DNA of 64,000 nucleotides from Ostrinia nubilalis (taxonomy: Eukaryota; Arthropoda; Insecta; Lepidoptera; Crambidae), in NCBI RefSeq assembly GCF_963855985.1, contig NC_087104.1, forward strand, positions 2,480,001 through 2,544,000. The letters run 5' to 3'. The notes beneath the pieces are model-generated. The model made no database searches. It worked only from the letters and a program-made list of their open reading frames with translations, and had not been told where the DNA came from. The position numbers and the translations under genes were made by a program. Of this stretch, positions 33,301 through 42,824 are shown piece after piece (within the stretch, counting starts at the first letter, position 1; each line of letters opens with the position of its first letter).

Positions 33301-34675
33301 ATTGGGCAGAAAATCGCAGTAATGGCAGTCCACAAATATTCTTTTTCCCACGGATTCGCTTGAATTTCTGTCACTCACACGAGACTTAATTTCGCACGTC
33401 GACTTTAAAAAGCGGGTTAAGACTATCCTAAATAAATCAATCAAAATAAATCCTATAATTCGTATAATCTTTTACGTTCGCATTTGTAATACTTATTAGA
33501 ATGGAAATAACTATAGAAACACTCGTCATGCTTATGATTCTTCTTCCCCAGGTCGCGTCCTCCCCGGCGCTGCCCCTGAAGAGGGATCCCTCAAGGTCTC
33601 CGGCTCCTACTCCTACGTAGGAGACGACGGTCAGACCTACACCATCACTTACACCGCCGATGAGAACGGATACCACGCGGAGGGAGCTCATTTGCCCACT
33701 CCCCCACCGATCCCCGAAGCTATCCTGAAGAGTCTACAGCTGAATGATGGTGTTCGAGGTAGGTCTATTCATACAGCCTTATAGGTCCTAAATACTCATA
33801 AATGTTTAAGTTGTAGGCCCCTTTGCCAACTTCTCGGCCAATCCATCTCGAGAGTTTGCAGTAGTATTCTCGGTAAGGTCCTCCTTACCTAGCTTTACAG
33901 TCAAACCAGCGCAGACCTACGAGGTAAGGTCTCATTTTTACAGCCCCAATGACTGCTTACTCCAGCTTACTCTCGCACAGATTTCAAAAGCCATCTTACT
34001 CCAGAATTTTAGATTAATTCATCAGAGCTCATAGTTATAATGGCCATCAAGGTACGCCTGTGTGTAGAGCTTTAGGAGTTTTTGTTAAGAGTTTGTGTTT
34101 GCCAAAGGAGTCCCACCTGCCAATCGATCTCGACAGCTATCTTGAAGTCTGCAACTGAATGAGGTAAAAGATAAATCCTACCCCGTAAACCGATACCCCC
34201 CATAACTGAGGAGAGTTCCCCTATCTGCTACACGGGGACATGTCCGATGAAAGACCTACACAGCTTTTATAAACCTCTTATAAACCTGAAAAGTGCAAGC
34301 TTTCATTAGACCCACAAATAATAATGATGATAGGGGAGGAATACAGGGGTTAATATAGATTTCAAGTATACCAATGAAACAGCCAGTGAAAATAACAACA
34401 GGCTCGTAATAAAAGTTCAAGCTTTAAGTACCTCGCACAAGTCATTGCCTTCACTTTAACTAAAGGCGTTTCAGAAAAGCTTGAGTAGCTTGAATTACTG
34501 AATTAATTCAAAATTTCTTCTTGTATTTGTATTTGAAATGTGTACACATGAGAGAGCGTGTCCTATTATAAAGTTGTTAATACTCGTATCAATGACTAAT
34601 GACGTATTTTTATTTTATTTTTCAGAACACTACGACAGCCAAAAGAGCAGTTACGACGCCGACGCGGGATACTAG
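30339..34675 (+). CDS. RR-1 cuticular protein (CPR family), 4 exons, 180 aa
   Basis: Secreted structural protein that binds chitin in cuticle; RR-1 members are typical of flexible cuticle (family knowledge). Exons: 30339-30347, 31359-31635, 33552-33758, 34626-34675; every intron is GT-AG and the phases join without a stop. Exon 1 codes only MKY, the usual layout of insect cuticle genes, and exon 2 completes the signal peptide ([16 protein letters not shown], cleavage near residue 16). Residues 24-75 are a Gly/Ser/Ala-rich linker. The extended R&R consensus runs from about residue 76 to 148: [56 protein letters not shown], ending in [11 protein letters not shown] (143-153). The core G-Y-DG-V/I-Y-ADE-GY spacing is intact. 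The tail is Tyr/Asp-rich. Introns are 1,011, 1,916 and 867 bp. No neighbouring cuticle gene was seen, although these often cluster. Species and exact paralogue cannot be told. Confidence 0.93.
31212..31337 (+). other. Exon-like 41-codon open frame in intron 1 of the cuticle gene
   Basis: A frame beginning [20 protein letters not shown] and ending [11 protein letters not shown] before TAA lies only 21 bp before exon 2. It follows a weak acceptor (CTCTCTCAG, ending 31208) and is richer in GC than the rest of the intron. It is hydrophilic and unrelated to the cuticle protein. I do not recognise it. It might be a nested gene's last exon, a relic exon or a retrocopy piece. Confidence 0.3.
32201..32533 (+). 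other. 110-codon open frame in intron 2 of the cuticle gene
   Basis: Longest ATG-started frame in the first half of the window. It has no recognised domain and no splice sites at good positions. Codons are AT-rich like the surrounding intron, so chance is likely. Confidence 0.2.
33228..33254 (+). mobile_element. LINE 3' tail scrap
   Basis: AATAAATGATTTGATTTGAT: an AATAAA followed by GATTT units, the same tail type as the 60.7 kb element. Only the last bases remain. Confidence 0.4.
33820..34174 (+). pseudogene. Decayed copies of cuticle exon 3 inside intron 3
   Basis: 34100-34174 aligns to the 3' end of exon 3: AGCTATCTTGAAG-TCTGCA and CTGAATGAGGTA against AGCTATCCTGAAGAGTCTAC and CTGAATGATGG. 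The upstream words also correspond (AAAGGAGTCCCACCTGCCAA against GAGGGAGCTCATTTGCCCAC). A second, weaker piece lies at about 33822-33860 (TTGCCAACTTCTCGGCCAAT, then CCATCTCGAG). Both follow the real exon and are frame-broken, so they look like relics of local exon duplication. Confidence 0.55.
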
Positions 34676-34825
34676 TTTCGTTCTGACTGTACCCCCACAG
34701 TACAGTCAAACACAGATTAATTAGTTATTTTGTACATTTTTACCTTTTTTATTTAAATTGGTTTGTGGTTGATTGGACGTGATGGCCAGTATGTGTTCAA
34801 GTAGTCGTTACTGTTAACTTTTTAT

Positions 34826-34831
34826 AATAAA
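34826..34831 (+). terminator. Poly(A) signal of cuticle gene
   Basis: AATAAA 151 bp after the stop codon, followed by a T-rich stretch. Defines a 3'UTR of about 170 bp. Confidence 0.65.
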
Positions 34832-34879
34832 TCTGTAAATATTTTTATTCAGTTGTTTATTTTTAACGAAAAATGTAAT

Positions 34880-34950
34880 TTTAGTCCCCACTTCAGGAGC
34901 ACGGCCCTTTCTAATTTACAACAGGCAAATGGAGGACTGATTCGACTCTA
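34880..34950 (-). mobile_element. LINE 3' scrap (GGAGCACG family)
   Basis: CCCCACTTCAGGAGCACGGC, CCTTTCTAATTTACAACAGG and CAAATGGAGGACTG recur in decayed form at 38097-38170, where a CATCAT-type tail is attached. Class inferred from that tail. Confidence 0.4.
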
Positions 34951-34954
34951 CTTC

Positions 34955-36180
34955 TTTAGGTACCCAGTTATTGATAGGTTTATTCAAGTCAATTTATGAA
35001 CAGCTTAAAGCCAATATTACTTGGCTTTATTTGTTAAAAAAAATGACCCGTTTCTATTGTTGTGGGAGAATAAAGAATTATTGTCTTCTGTATCTATATC
35101 TACGAGTATACTTATAATAAATCTGTAGAGAATTCTGTACATAAAATATATTTTCAAAATAACTATCAGGGGGTGATTAGTGATCGATACTGATGCCAAA
35201 AATGCAATCAGTAAAATTTTTGTCTGTCTGTCTATCTGTATGTTCCTTATAGAAACAAAAACTACTCGACGGATTTTAACGGAACTTGGTACGATTATTT
35301 TTCATACGGGAATTAGCGGGAAAATCCTTTTGTATGAAAAATCTAAACCGCTTAAGTTAGACGCTTGAAATTTGGCATGCAGGTACCTTAGTAAACTTAA
35401 AGCTTAGTTACAACAGGATATTGCAAAATTCCCACCGGAACGGGAGTTAGCGGGAAAAAACATTTGTATGAAAAAATCTAAACCGCGTAAGATAGATGAT
35501 GAACAGTTTTTAATAAAGCAACACCTACTAACGTCAGATGACAAGAGCTCTTCTGCATACTTGTACATAGATTCGTGTTCGATTACCCCATTTACTCGTA
35601 CCTGGGCGTCATAATTGCAAGCCTCTATTCTAAATAGCTATTTCGATATAGAAATCGAAAATTTTTTACCTCTTCGGAAGCATTCCGACGGTTTTAAGTG
35701 CCCCCAGAGTACTAAATTTTGTAATTTGTACGAAACTAAGGTTGATGGAATCTATGCACTGGTGTGTTCCTAGACAATTCAAATCGAAAGAGTTTCAGCC
35801 TTGTAGACTAGACTTGTTTTGTCATCTGATATTGGTAAAATACATCCTGACAGGTATAGAAGTGGCGCGCATTTTAGGGTTGCGAGGCGCTTATGTGTTT
35901 AATTTGTGACCTGTTTCATAAGATTCTGCTTTTAAGTTAAATAGATTTAGGTCCTTGAGTTAGCGCAAAGAGCTGATAATTGTTTGGCCAAATCTGCTCT
36001 TAAATACTCCAGCTTTCTCACTCGCCAAGTAAAAGTCATGTGAGTGAAGGACACAGACATACTCGTAGTAGAACCAAGTTCGACTATCAGAGTAGACTCC
36101 CCGATCACCGGCCTTGGGGCATAGCTGTGAATGCCCGCGTACCATTAACAATTCGACATGAGCGATATAACTTGGTGATG
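34955..36180. other. Intergenic with a dispersed repeat at 35195-35500
   Basis: 35195-35500 begins with a GTCTGTCTGTCTATCTGT run and AACTACTCGACGGATTTTAA. It contains two tandem forms of GCGGGAAAATCC plus TTGTATGAAAAATCTAAACC (35317 and 35450). It is a Helitron-like dispersed repeat without clean ends. No gene seen. Confidence 0.4.
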
Positions 36181-36189
36181 TAAAGGAAT

Positions 36190-36345
36190 AGTGTAAGGTT
36201 TGTAAGCCAATGCATGCGATAACTCCAAGTCGATTCGTAACGCGGGTTCGAACCCCGCCGCCGCTCGACTATTGTAGTAGACCCTCCACTCGTAACACAA
36301 GCATATTTAACTTATCACGAGGGATTAAAAACTATAAGTAAATGG
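36190..36345 (+). mobile_element. tRNA-derived SINE
   Basis: Box B GGGTTCGAACCCCGCCGCCG at 36243-36262, followed by CTCGACTATTGTAGTAGACC and the shared 3' module CGTAACACAAGCATATTTAA. The 44231 copy has the same order. The box A side is degraded. Confidence 0.65.
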
Positions 36346-36362
36346 TTGGTATTAATATTAGT

Positions 36363-36393
36363 TGAAAGAAAGAAGAAAGAAAGAAAGAAAGAA
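36363..36393. repeat. GAAA microsatellite
   Basis: Seven GAAA-type units with one GAA slip, just after the SINE. Confidence 0.9.
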
Positions 36394-36395
36394 AT

Positions 36396-37078
36396 TGTTT
36401 ATTTGGTTCAAACATAGTTGATGCTTATTTTTTGTTACATAAACGTGCTCAATAACAAAAGCATTTACTTGCAAAAGGAAAGACTTAATGAGCTTAAAGT
36501 AGAAAAGCTCGAAATAATATAGTTCATTAAGTCCAGCAATACTGCAACTAACTAAAATGATGATAAACCTTGATAAGCAGATACCAAATGATACCTACCA
36601 TCGTATAATACCTAGTGACATCGGAACATTGCATCATAATACAAAACAGAATATAATGTACGAGTTTCGTGATTACTTCTCTCTCTATATTTCGTATTAC
36701 CTATTGGCTCCGTGCACGATTACAGCGCCAACTAGCGTCCACAACTTTGTGGGTTCTGTCACATTGACATTTAGGTCGTATATTTGTGAAAAAATATCGA
36801 AATGAAAAAATAACAAATATTTTCAACTAATAAATTGTTGTGATACCACGATTTGGGTGGAAAAAAGGTTTTGAAATCATTTTGGTCATTCAAATCAAAT
36901 GAGGTAAGTCCAAAAAGTGTGTTTAATTTTGATTGTGTCAGGGTTTGTTTACTTCATTTATAGTTGTAGTTTTACAGTAAAACAAAAAGAAAAAGCTACT
37001 TTAACGGTTTCATTATATAACAGTAAATATATTTAAATGTTTCTGTATCGCTAGTAATAAATTAAATATCGTTTTCAG
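36396..37078. other. Intergenic or 5' region; possible donor at 36904
   Basis: A consensus donor GAG|GTAAGT sits at 36904 after a stretch with GCGCCAACTAGCGTCCACAA, and an acceptor TTTTCAG ends at 37078. If used, the spliced product would have no long frame, so any first exon would be untranslated. Confidence 0.3.
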
Positions 37079-37308
37079 ATCGAAATGAGTATCGTTTTGA
37101 AGACCGGGTTTGTGAGAGTTACAATATCAAATTCCAACCACAAACCGTATTTAAAGGAAAGTTGTTGGTATTGGCTGGACAAGTCCGAGATGTAGAAGAA
37201 TTAAGAACAAAACAAGGGCAGAGTTCAATAATTCACGCTCTCATCATAAGGCAAACATCTGTGCACAACAACTACTGTGACTCATTTTTGTACTACCACG
37301 TTGTATAG
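37079..37308 (+). other. Putative terminal exon, unknown product
   Basis: Following the acceptor TTTTCAG, one frame is open for 75 codons to TAG. It includes FKGKLLVLAGQVRDVEELRT and ends CDSFLYYHVV. A second frame starts ATG at 37085 (MSIVLKTGFVRVTISN...) and stops after 36 codons. Codon use looks more gene-like than the flanks, but I recognise neither peptide. It could be a gene's last exon, or a decayed one. Confidence 0.3.
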
Positions 37309-37309
37309 T

Positions 37310-38050
37310 TTAGTTATTTCCAAATTGTAAACGGCTATTAAAACAGCCCTATCGAAATACCTACAGTCCACTCTTTTATTTAAGTTCCCAGTAGGACCCT
37401 TTTCATGCGATTAATTAATGATATTAAAATGTATTATGTAGAATCGCTTTGCCATTGACAGATACATCTGATGACAGAGCTTACCTTATTTCTACTTTTG
37501 ACCACCATGAGCGCTGCGATAGATTATGTCCCCCCCACCTAGTACTTCGCACCCAGCGAATACTCTTGTAATAATTGAATACAGCCCTTACTTTAAAACT
37601 TTGACTTGTTGTTGTGTCAGAATTGATTACATCATATTTTGAACTCTACAACAAATACCTCCCTATGCCAGTACTATTCATTATACCCAATAGTTTTAGT
37701 ATCGCATCGCTTTATATTCTTAGTGAATCACAATCTCTTTCGATGTTGCACATTAATGATGTTTGCGGCTCAATTTTTGATGGTTCATCAAATTAGTATT
37801 TTTGATCTTGCCATTGACACTGAGATTTATTTTCATTACCAACATCAATATTGCACTTGAACTTATAAAATAAATAATGGTCCTTTAAAATAGTTTTCAA
37901 AAACTTCCGTAAATATTTAAAAAAATTTGCTACTAAGGTCATTCGACGAATTTTGAATCAATGGATCTATGCTCCAATTATTATGAAAATTTTTTATAAT
38001 CAGTTTTATAATAGGTACTTACATCTACGAGCTTAGTCGATGCACACTAC
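37310..38050. other. Intergenic, no gene seen
   Basis: AT-rich; overlapping chance frames only. Confidence 0.4.
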
Positions 38051-38056
38051 GTGTCA

Positions 38057-38172
38057 TAATCATCATCATCATCATCGTCATTATCATCAGTTCATTCAGT
38101 CTTTACTTCAGAAGCACGCCCTACTCCAATTTACCAGCTACACTCCCCACGATGGCCAGACTGGTTCGGTTG
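38057..38172 (-). mobile_element. LINE 3' fragment with CAT-repeat tail
   Basis: CATAATCATCATCATCATCA tail, then TCTTTACTTCAGAAGCACGC and CTCCAATTTACCAGCTACAC, a degraded match to 34880-34950. Confidence 0.5.
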
Positions 38173-38185
38173 TGAATTTGGGATA

Positions 38186-38393
38186 CTAGTTTTTGCCCGC
38201 GGCTTCACCCGCGAAATTTAGTTTGTCACATATCGTCATAAATTATAGCCTATAAAATATGTTAATCTGGATTATGAACAATGTAATACTGTGAAGTTTC
38301 AACAAAATCCATTCAGTAGTTTTTGCGTGAAAGAGTAACAAACATCCAGACATCCTAACTTTCGCATAATTCGCATTTATAATATTAGTAGGA
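38186..38393 (-). mobile_element. Full-length Helitron-like element (208 bp)
   Basis: On the minus strand it starts A|TCCTACTAATATTATAAATG and ends GGGCAAAAACTAG|T. It is the same family as 6138-6344, with a length within 1 bp. It carries the inverted TTTGCGTGAAAGAGTAACAA block also seen at 50960-50990. Confidence 0.75.
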
Positions 38394-38395
38394 TT

Positions 38396-39418
38396 ATTAA
38401 CCCCTAAATTAGGCTTCTAGTGAAAATGTATCATAATAATCAAGTACCTACTCTTTTAATGCCCATGTTTGTACAAAATCATCCAACTACGATTTCATAG
38501 GCAAAGATTTGCCATTTAAATCAATTACAATCGAAGATATTCTCCGAACCGAGAATTAGTGATTCGTTCCTTGAAATCATGATTTATAAGAGCATGATTT
38601 AAACATGGCGTCATGATAGATACTTACTATGATATTTGTAAGCCATGACATTGTTAGGACTAAATCATAGACTGTAGGTCTAGCTACCTATCTGAAGCTT
38701 ACAAATCATTTGACGTAATTTTTATAGTGGATTTGAAAAATTAGTCTATTTGACATTTTATTTTCATCCAAATCTGTCTAGTAATTTTTGCGTGAAGGAG
38801 TAACGTTACAAACTTTAGCGTTAATAATATTTTAAATATAGCAATTGACGTCTTAACTGGGACAAAATTCTAATTAAATACATCATTATTCATTCTGTAG
38901 GTAGGTATGATTACATTGTGGTAAAAATACTGAGCCGCAAACTAAAGCAGTAAAGCAGGAAAACTGAAATATTTAATTAAGTAATATTGTAGTATTTTTT
39001 TATTAAGACATTTTTGTATATTTTATTATGGCATGTATTTAAAATATCTTTTTAAATTAGCAAAAACGGCAAATAAAAAAATCTAAATGGTCATCTATTT
39101 TAATGATTGATCCTCTTTCTTTGAGACATAAAATAAATGAAATCGATCGATATTTTAACCTCTTTTGAACTACGCAAAAAAATTTTGAGATGTAAAAATT
39201 ATATCTGATCGTTACTTGTTGGTCCTCAAAAATAAAAGAAATGAGCACCAAATATTCAATATTGTGATACTTTTTTAAATAATTCGATTTGTATAATTTT
39301 TTTTTTGTCTATATCAAATAATCTTCAAAATAATTATGTTATGGTACTTATTTTTATTAAGTTGTAGTCAAAGGATGGAAACTATTTAAAGGCACTTGAT
39401 GTTCAAAGATTTATTTTT
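38396..39418. other. Intergenic, no gene seen
   Basis: Very AT-rich; a 64-codon minus-strand frame near 39057 lacks any support. Confidence 0.4.
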
Positions 39419-39420
39419 TA

Positions 39421-39695
39421 TTAAAAAGCATATTTAACACGTTCACACTGCGTTATCGGGTCGAATTGACCTTAGTTGCTGGATGCGTTGGTGCGGGATG
39501 GATATATTCGGTCTTTTCAGTAGTACGAAAGATACATATTGTTTCGCAATTGTTTCGTCAAACACAGTAAATATTTGGAAAAAAAAAACTTATCAGGTCC
39601 TTACGACCCGATGTCGCACTAAAAGTAAACAAATATCGTTTAGTGCTTTTATCGTGTCTAATCGACCCGTTGACAGATGACTTTATGGTCACTGA
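39421..39695. repeat. Possible piggyBac-like or other repeat edge
   Basis: Starts near TTAACACGTTCACACTGCGT with a following TATCGGGTCGAATTGACC, repeated in loosely inverted form at about 39597-39675 (TCCTTACGACCCGATGTCGC, TAATCGACCCGTTGACAG). A TTAA at the start would fit piggyBac, but no matching right end was found. Confidence 0.25.
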
Positions 39696-39802
39696 TCACG
39701 GTCGAGATCGGTATACTAAGAGAAAATCAACCTTGCGATTTGAAAAAAAATAAAGAGGTAAAAATTATGATGTCGGGTTCAGGGATTACAGAAGTAAGAA
39801 AT

Positions 39803-39852
39803 TATTTTACATAGCGCCTCTAGTCCCAAACTAAGCAAAGCTTGTAATTTAA
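39803..39852 (-). mobile_element. SINE 3'-module scrap
   Basis: GCGCCTCTAGTCCCAAACTA and AGCAAAGCTTGTAATTTA, the reverse complement of the 5740-5785 module. Confidence 0.5.
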
Positions 39853-39959
39853 ACAAACATGGCAATGTACCATTCTGCTTGCTTATTGGCCGCTAAGCCC
39901 TTGGCCAACTCAGTAACCAATGACGGATGATTGTCACTCAACCACAAAGTACTGCGTAA

Positions 39960-40350
39960 ATTAAAAGATATTTTTTAATTAAAAATATTAACCAATAATA
40001 TTTTTAGTTAGATCAAATATATTTTAAAGTTAAGTTATACATAGATCGAAATGTATTTATTAGGTGATCAATATTAAAAGGCAAACTTGATTAAAAATCA
40101 TCAAATTAACAAAATTAAAGATCAATAACTAAAAAAGAAGATCAAAATATTATTTTTGTTTACCAAATATTAAAAGAGTATGTTAAACATAAATATTATG
40201 TTACCTTAAATGAAGATCATTCATAATTTATCGGTAGATCAACTAATATAGACCCAATAATTAATATAAAGATAAAATATAATAAAATACATCATTTATT
40301 TTTAAAAGTGCACATACAAAAAAGATCAATTAGTTTTTAGAGGATCAAAT
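39960..40350. repeat. AT-rich block with recurrent GATCA
   Basis: GATCA occurs at irregular 20-80-bp spacing (about 40012, 40064, 40119, 40140, 40217, 40236, 40325, 40341) in DNA that is otherwise almost only A and T. No coding frame. Could be a satellite-like or transposon-derived block. Confidence 0.4.
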
Positions 40351-40420
40351 AATATTGTCCCTTTTATTATTTTCTTCTTAGTGACATAGTACATTTTTAA
40401 AGGCTAATATTTCCCTCAAG

Positions 40421-40638
40421 TCTATACTAATATTATAAAACTGAAGAGTTTGTTTGGTTGAACACGCTAATATCAGTACCTAACTACCTACGAACACTTC
40501 CGATTTGAAAAAAAGCATTTTGTGTCGGAGCCCATTTATCGAGGACAGCTATAGGCTATACACCATCACACTACAACCAATAGGAGCAGAGCATCAATGA
40601 TAAATGTTGTGAAGACGGGAAAAAATTAAAGCAGCTTA
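40421..40638 (+). mobile_element. Helitron-like element, 3' truncated
   Basis: TCTATACTAATATTATAAAA start, then GAAGAGTTTGTTTGGTTGAA and GGAGCAGAGCATCAATGATA. The CTAG end is absent; a LINE scrap follows directly. Confidence 0.5.
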
Positions 40639-40649
40639 CAAAGGTATGG

Positions 40650-40716
40650 TAATCCTTGGGAGAGGTATTTGTCCAGCAGTGGAAGTCAGTGGGCTGAACT
40701 GAAAGAACGAACAAAC
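40650..40716 (+). mobile_element. RTE-like LINE 3' fragment, AACG-type tail
   Basis: AATCCTTGGGAGAGGTATTT, GTCCAGCAGTGGAAGTCAGT and the tail GAACGAACAAACAA. Confidence 0.7.
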
Positions 40717-40719
40717 AAT

Positions 40720-41503
40720 AAGTACAAAATCATGATCTAATAAAAAGATCATGCATTTTAAATATTACAAAAATCCATCCATTTTTATCACTGCGGTAGT
40801 TAAAAATAAGTGTTATCGGGCTCACCCCACCAGTCTAGCTTAGACTCTATCAGAGCGCTAAAATTTGTCAACCGAGAGTCAAGGTTGAAAGATAAATGCA
40901 TATTTTTGTAACCTACATTGCGATTAGTATACATGTTTTCTGAATATTCAGTTCCGCAAGTCAAAATGTTTTTACCTAAACCAATTGACCCGCGAACATC
41001 TGCTTACTTATAAATCCGAGATTGCTATAATATTCTCTAGGACTTCATTTGGTAAGGCAATAGTTCTTATCTATCAGGGATGCTAGATCGTATGACCCTA
41101 TTATCAAGAGAAAGAATAGGATTTTGGAACTTTGGTCGGGAAAAACAATAAAACCAACAACCGAATGCAATAAATAGATTGCTGTGGTGAAAAGATCAAT
41201 AAAACCTTGTTAGCCAAGGAGGCTGCCTAGCAGTCTATTCACGCCACTGTCAATTAATTAATGATTTATGAGATTACACTATTTCAGTATTAATAGAATG
41301 AGTTCCAGTTGTCCCAGTTTACCACACAAAGACACATGAATATGATTTTTCATTTGCTGTTCTAGTTCAGTGACGTCTAGCATCACTGCAACCGGTTTCG
41401 GTCTATTGTGATCGTTTTAATCCTGCATATTTTTAATAGAGAAGCTTCATTTGGAAGGCTTGTACCTCTTATCTCTTCGTCTAAGCCTTGAGTTCCCGCA
41501 CCT
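40720..41503. other. Intergenic, no gene seen
   Basis: No supported feature. Confidence 0.4.
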
Positions 41504-41504
41504 C

Positions 41505-41665
41505 CCTCACCTCATAAAACTCATTATTTTTGCAAAAAGTCTTTTAAAAAGCACTTTTACACGTCCCAGTATTAACCATACCACTGCTTCGGGACAATAA
41601 ATGGGCCAGTGCTGAGAAGAATCAGCGCAAGAAACTCAGTCACTATTGTTGTTAACTGTTCTTAT
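41505..41665 (-). mobile_element. LINE 3' end
   Basis: CTCATAAAACTCATTATTTT tail complement, then AGTCTTTTAAAAAGCACTTT, ACTGCTTCGGGACAATAAAT and CAGTGCTGAGAAGAATCAGC. The clearest copy of this module. Confidence 0.65.
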
Positions 41666-41728
41666 AAAATGTACTTGTACCCATGTATACGAGTATCTTC
41701 CATGCAATTCTGAAAGTTACTGTTTAAC

Positions 41729-41930
41729 TTAAGATCCTGTGTCCCCTAGATGGGGCAGAGGACGTCCACAACATTCCTCCATCGCGTTCGGTCTTGAGCT
41801 TCGCGTTTGATCTCGCTCCAAGTCTTGCCGATCTTCTTCGCCTGGTCTGCCACAGTGCGCCGCCAAGTTTGCTTGGGGCGACCACGTTTGCGTTTTCCTT
41901 GGGGGTTCCAATCCAGAGCCTGCTTGCTGG
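41729..41930 (-). mobile_element. Third LINE family, ORF C-terminus
   Basis: One minus-strand frame reads ALDWNPQGKRKRGRPKQTWR, RTVADQAKKIGKTWSEIKRE, then AQDRTRWRNVVDVLCP and a stop. The 'GKRxRGRPxxTW ... W ... A.DR..WR..V..LCP' pattern is a common C-terminus of RTE-like LINE ORFs (from memory). Only this end remains. Confidence 0.7.
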
Positions 41931-41939
41931 GGGGTTAAA

Positions 41940-42824
41940 AAGTTATTGTTTTCCCGAATCAATTACAAGTTTAAGACGTTTGTTATCCCTTGGAACTACC
42001 GGACCTGTTGAAACATAATGCAAGGTTTCATCAGAAGCCAAGGGCTGTACAGGAGTTGGACAAATGGGAACGAGATGAAGAGGTTCTGTATCCGAAAGTA
42101 TTGACCTTGCGGTAATTCAAACTATTATTACATTATCTACAGTTACTTGGTTTACAGACACACTTTTATTACGTACATACAAGACAGTCTTATTTTTTGT
42201 CTGTATGTTGAACATATTTTTTTTCCTTTTGGCAATGTTTAGTCATTTTAATTTATAAGCTATCTCAGTCATTATTAAAACTTCAACTATATCATTGATT
42301 TATATTTATTAAAAACTTATCTGATCCACGCATTTTTATTTCATAAATAAAGTCTAATGCAATAATACTGCGAAAGTTTCAAATTGTTGTTAATACTTAA
42401 GCCAAACGATTGGTCACGCGTGTTCATTGCAAATTGAAAACTATTGGCTCAAAATAACCTTCATAATTAGTTAAATTGGATATAGCATTAATCTAGTATT
42501 CTAAGTTATTTTAGTACAGGGAAACACAAATCAAAATACTTAGGTCACCCAGTTATCACCGAAAATATTTATGTCACTTACAAACAATACAGGCACGGGA
42601 AAACCCGGGTGATCACAGTAGTATACAGTCTGTGCCAAATGGGACCACGTTAGTCCAACTTTAGGCATTGAGTCGTTCGGGTCAGATGGCTAAAGCTTCA
42701 CTTATTTTAGTATTTAGTGAAGTGAAAATGTAACCTTTTTTTGTAATTTTATAGTTTTTTTTTATTGAAGTGGTTTATGATTGTGTATTTTTTTTTATGT
42801 AGAGCAGTGAGAATTTAATTTAAA
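41940..42824. other. Upstream region of the metalloprotease gene
   Basis: No exon seen. A clear TATA box was not found. CCCGGGTGATCACAGTAGTA (42605-42624) and a GAGTCGTTCGGGTCAGATGG stretch (42671-42690) are candidate promoter-proximal sequence by position only. Confidence 0.35.

Noticed and set aside
41794..42018. 74-codon + strand frame with leucine-rich stretch
   Set aside because: It is the antisense of the third LINE family's ORF end, whose minus-strand frame has clear LINE C-terminal pattern.
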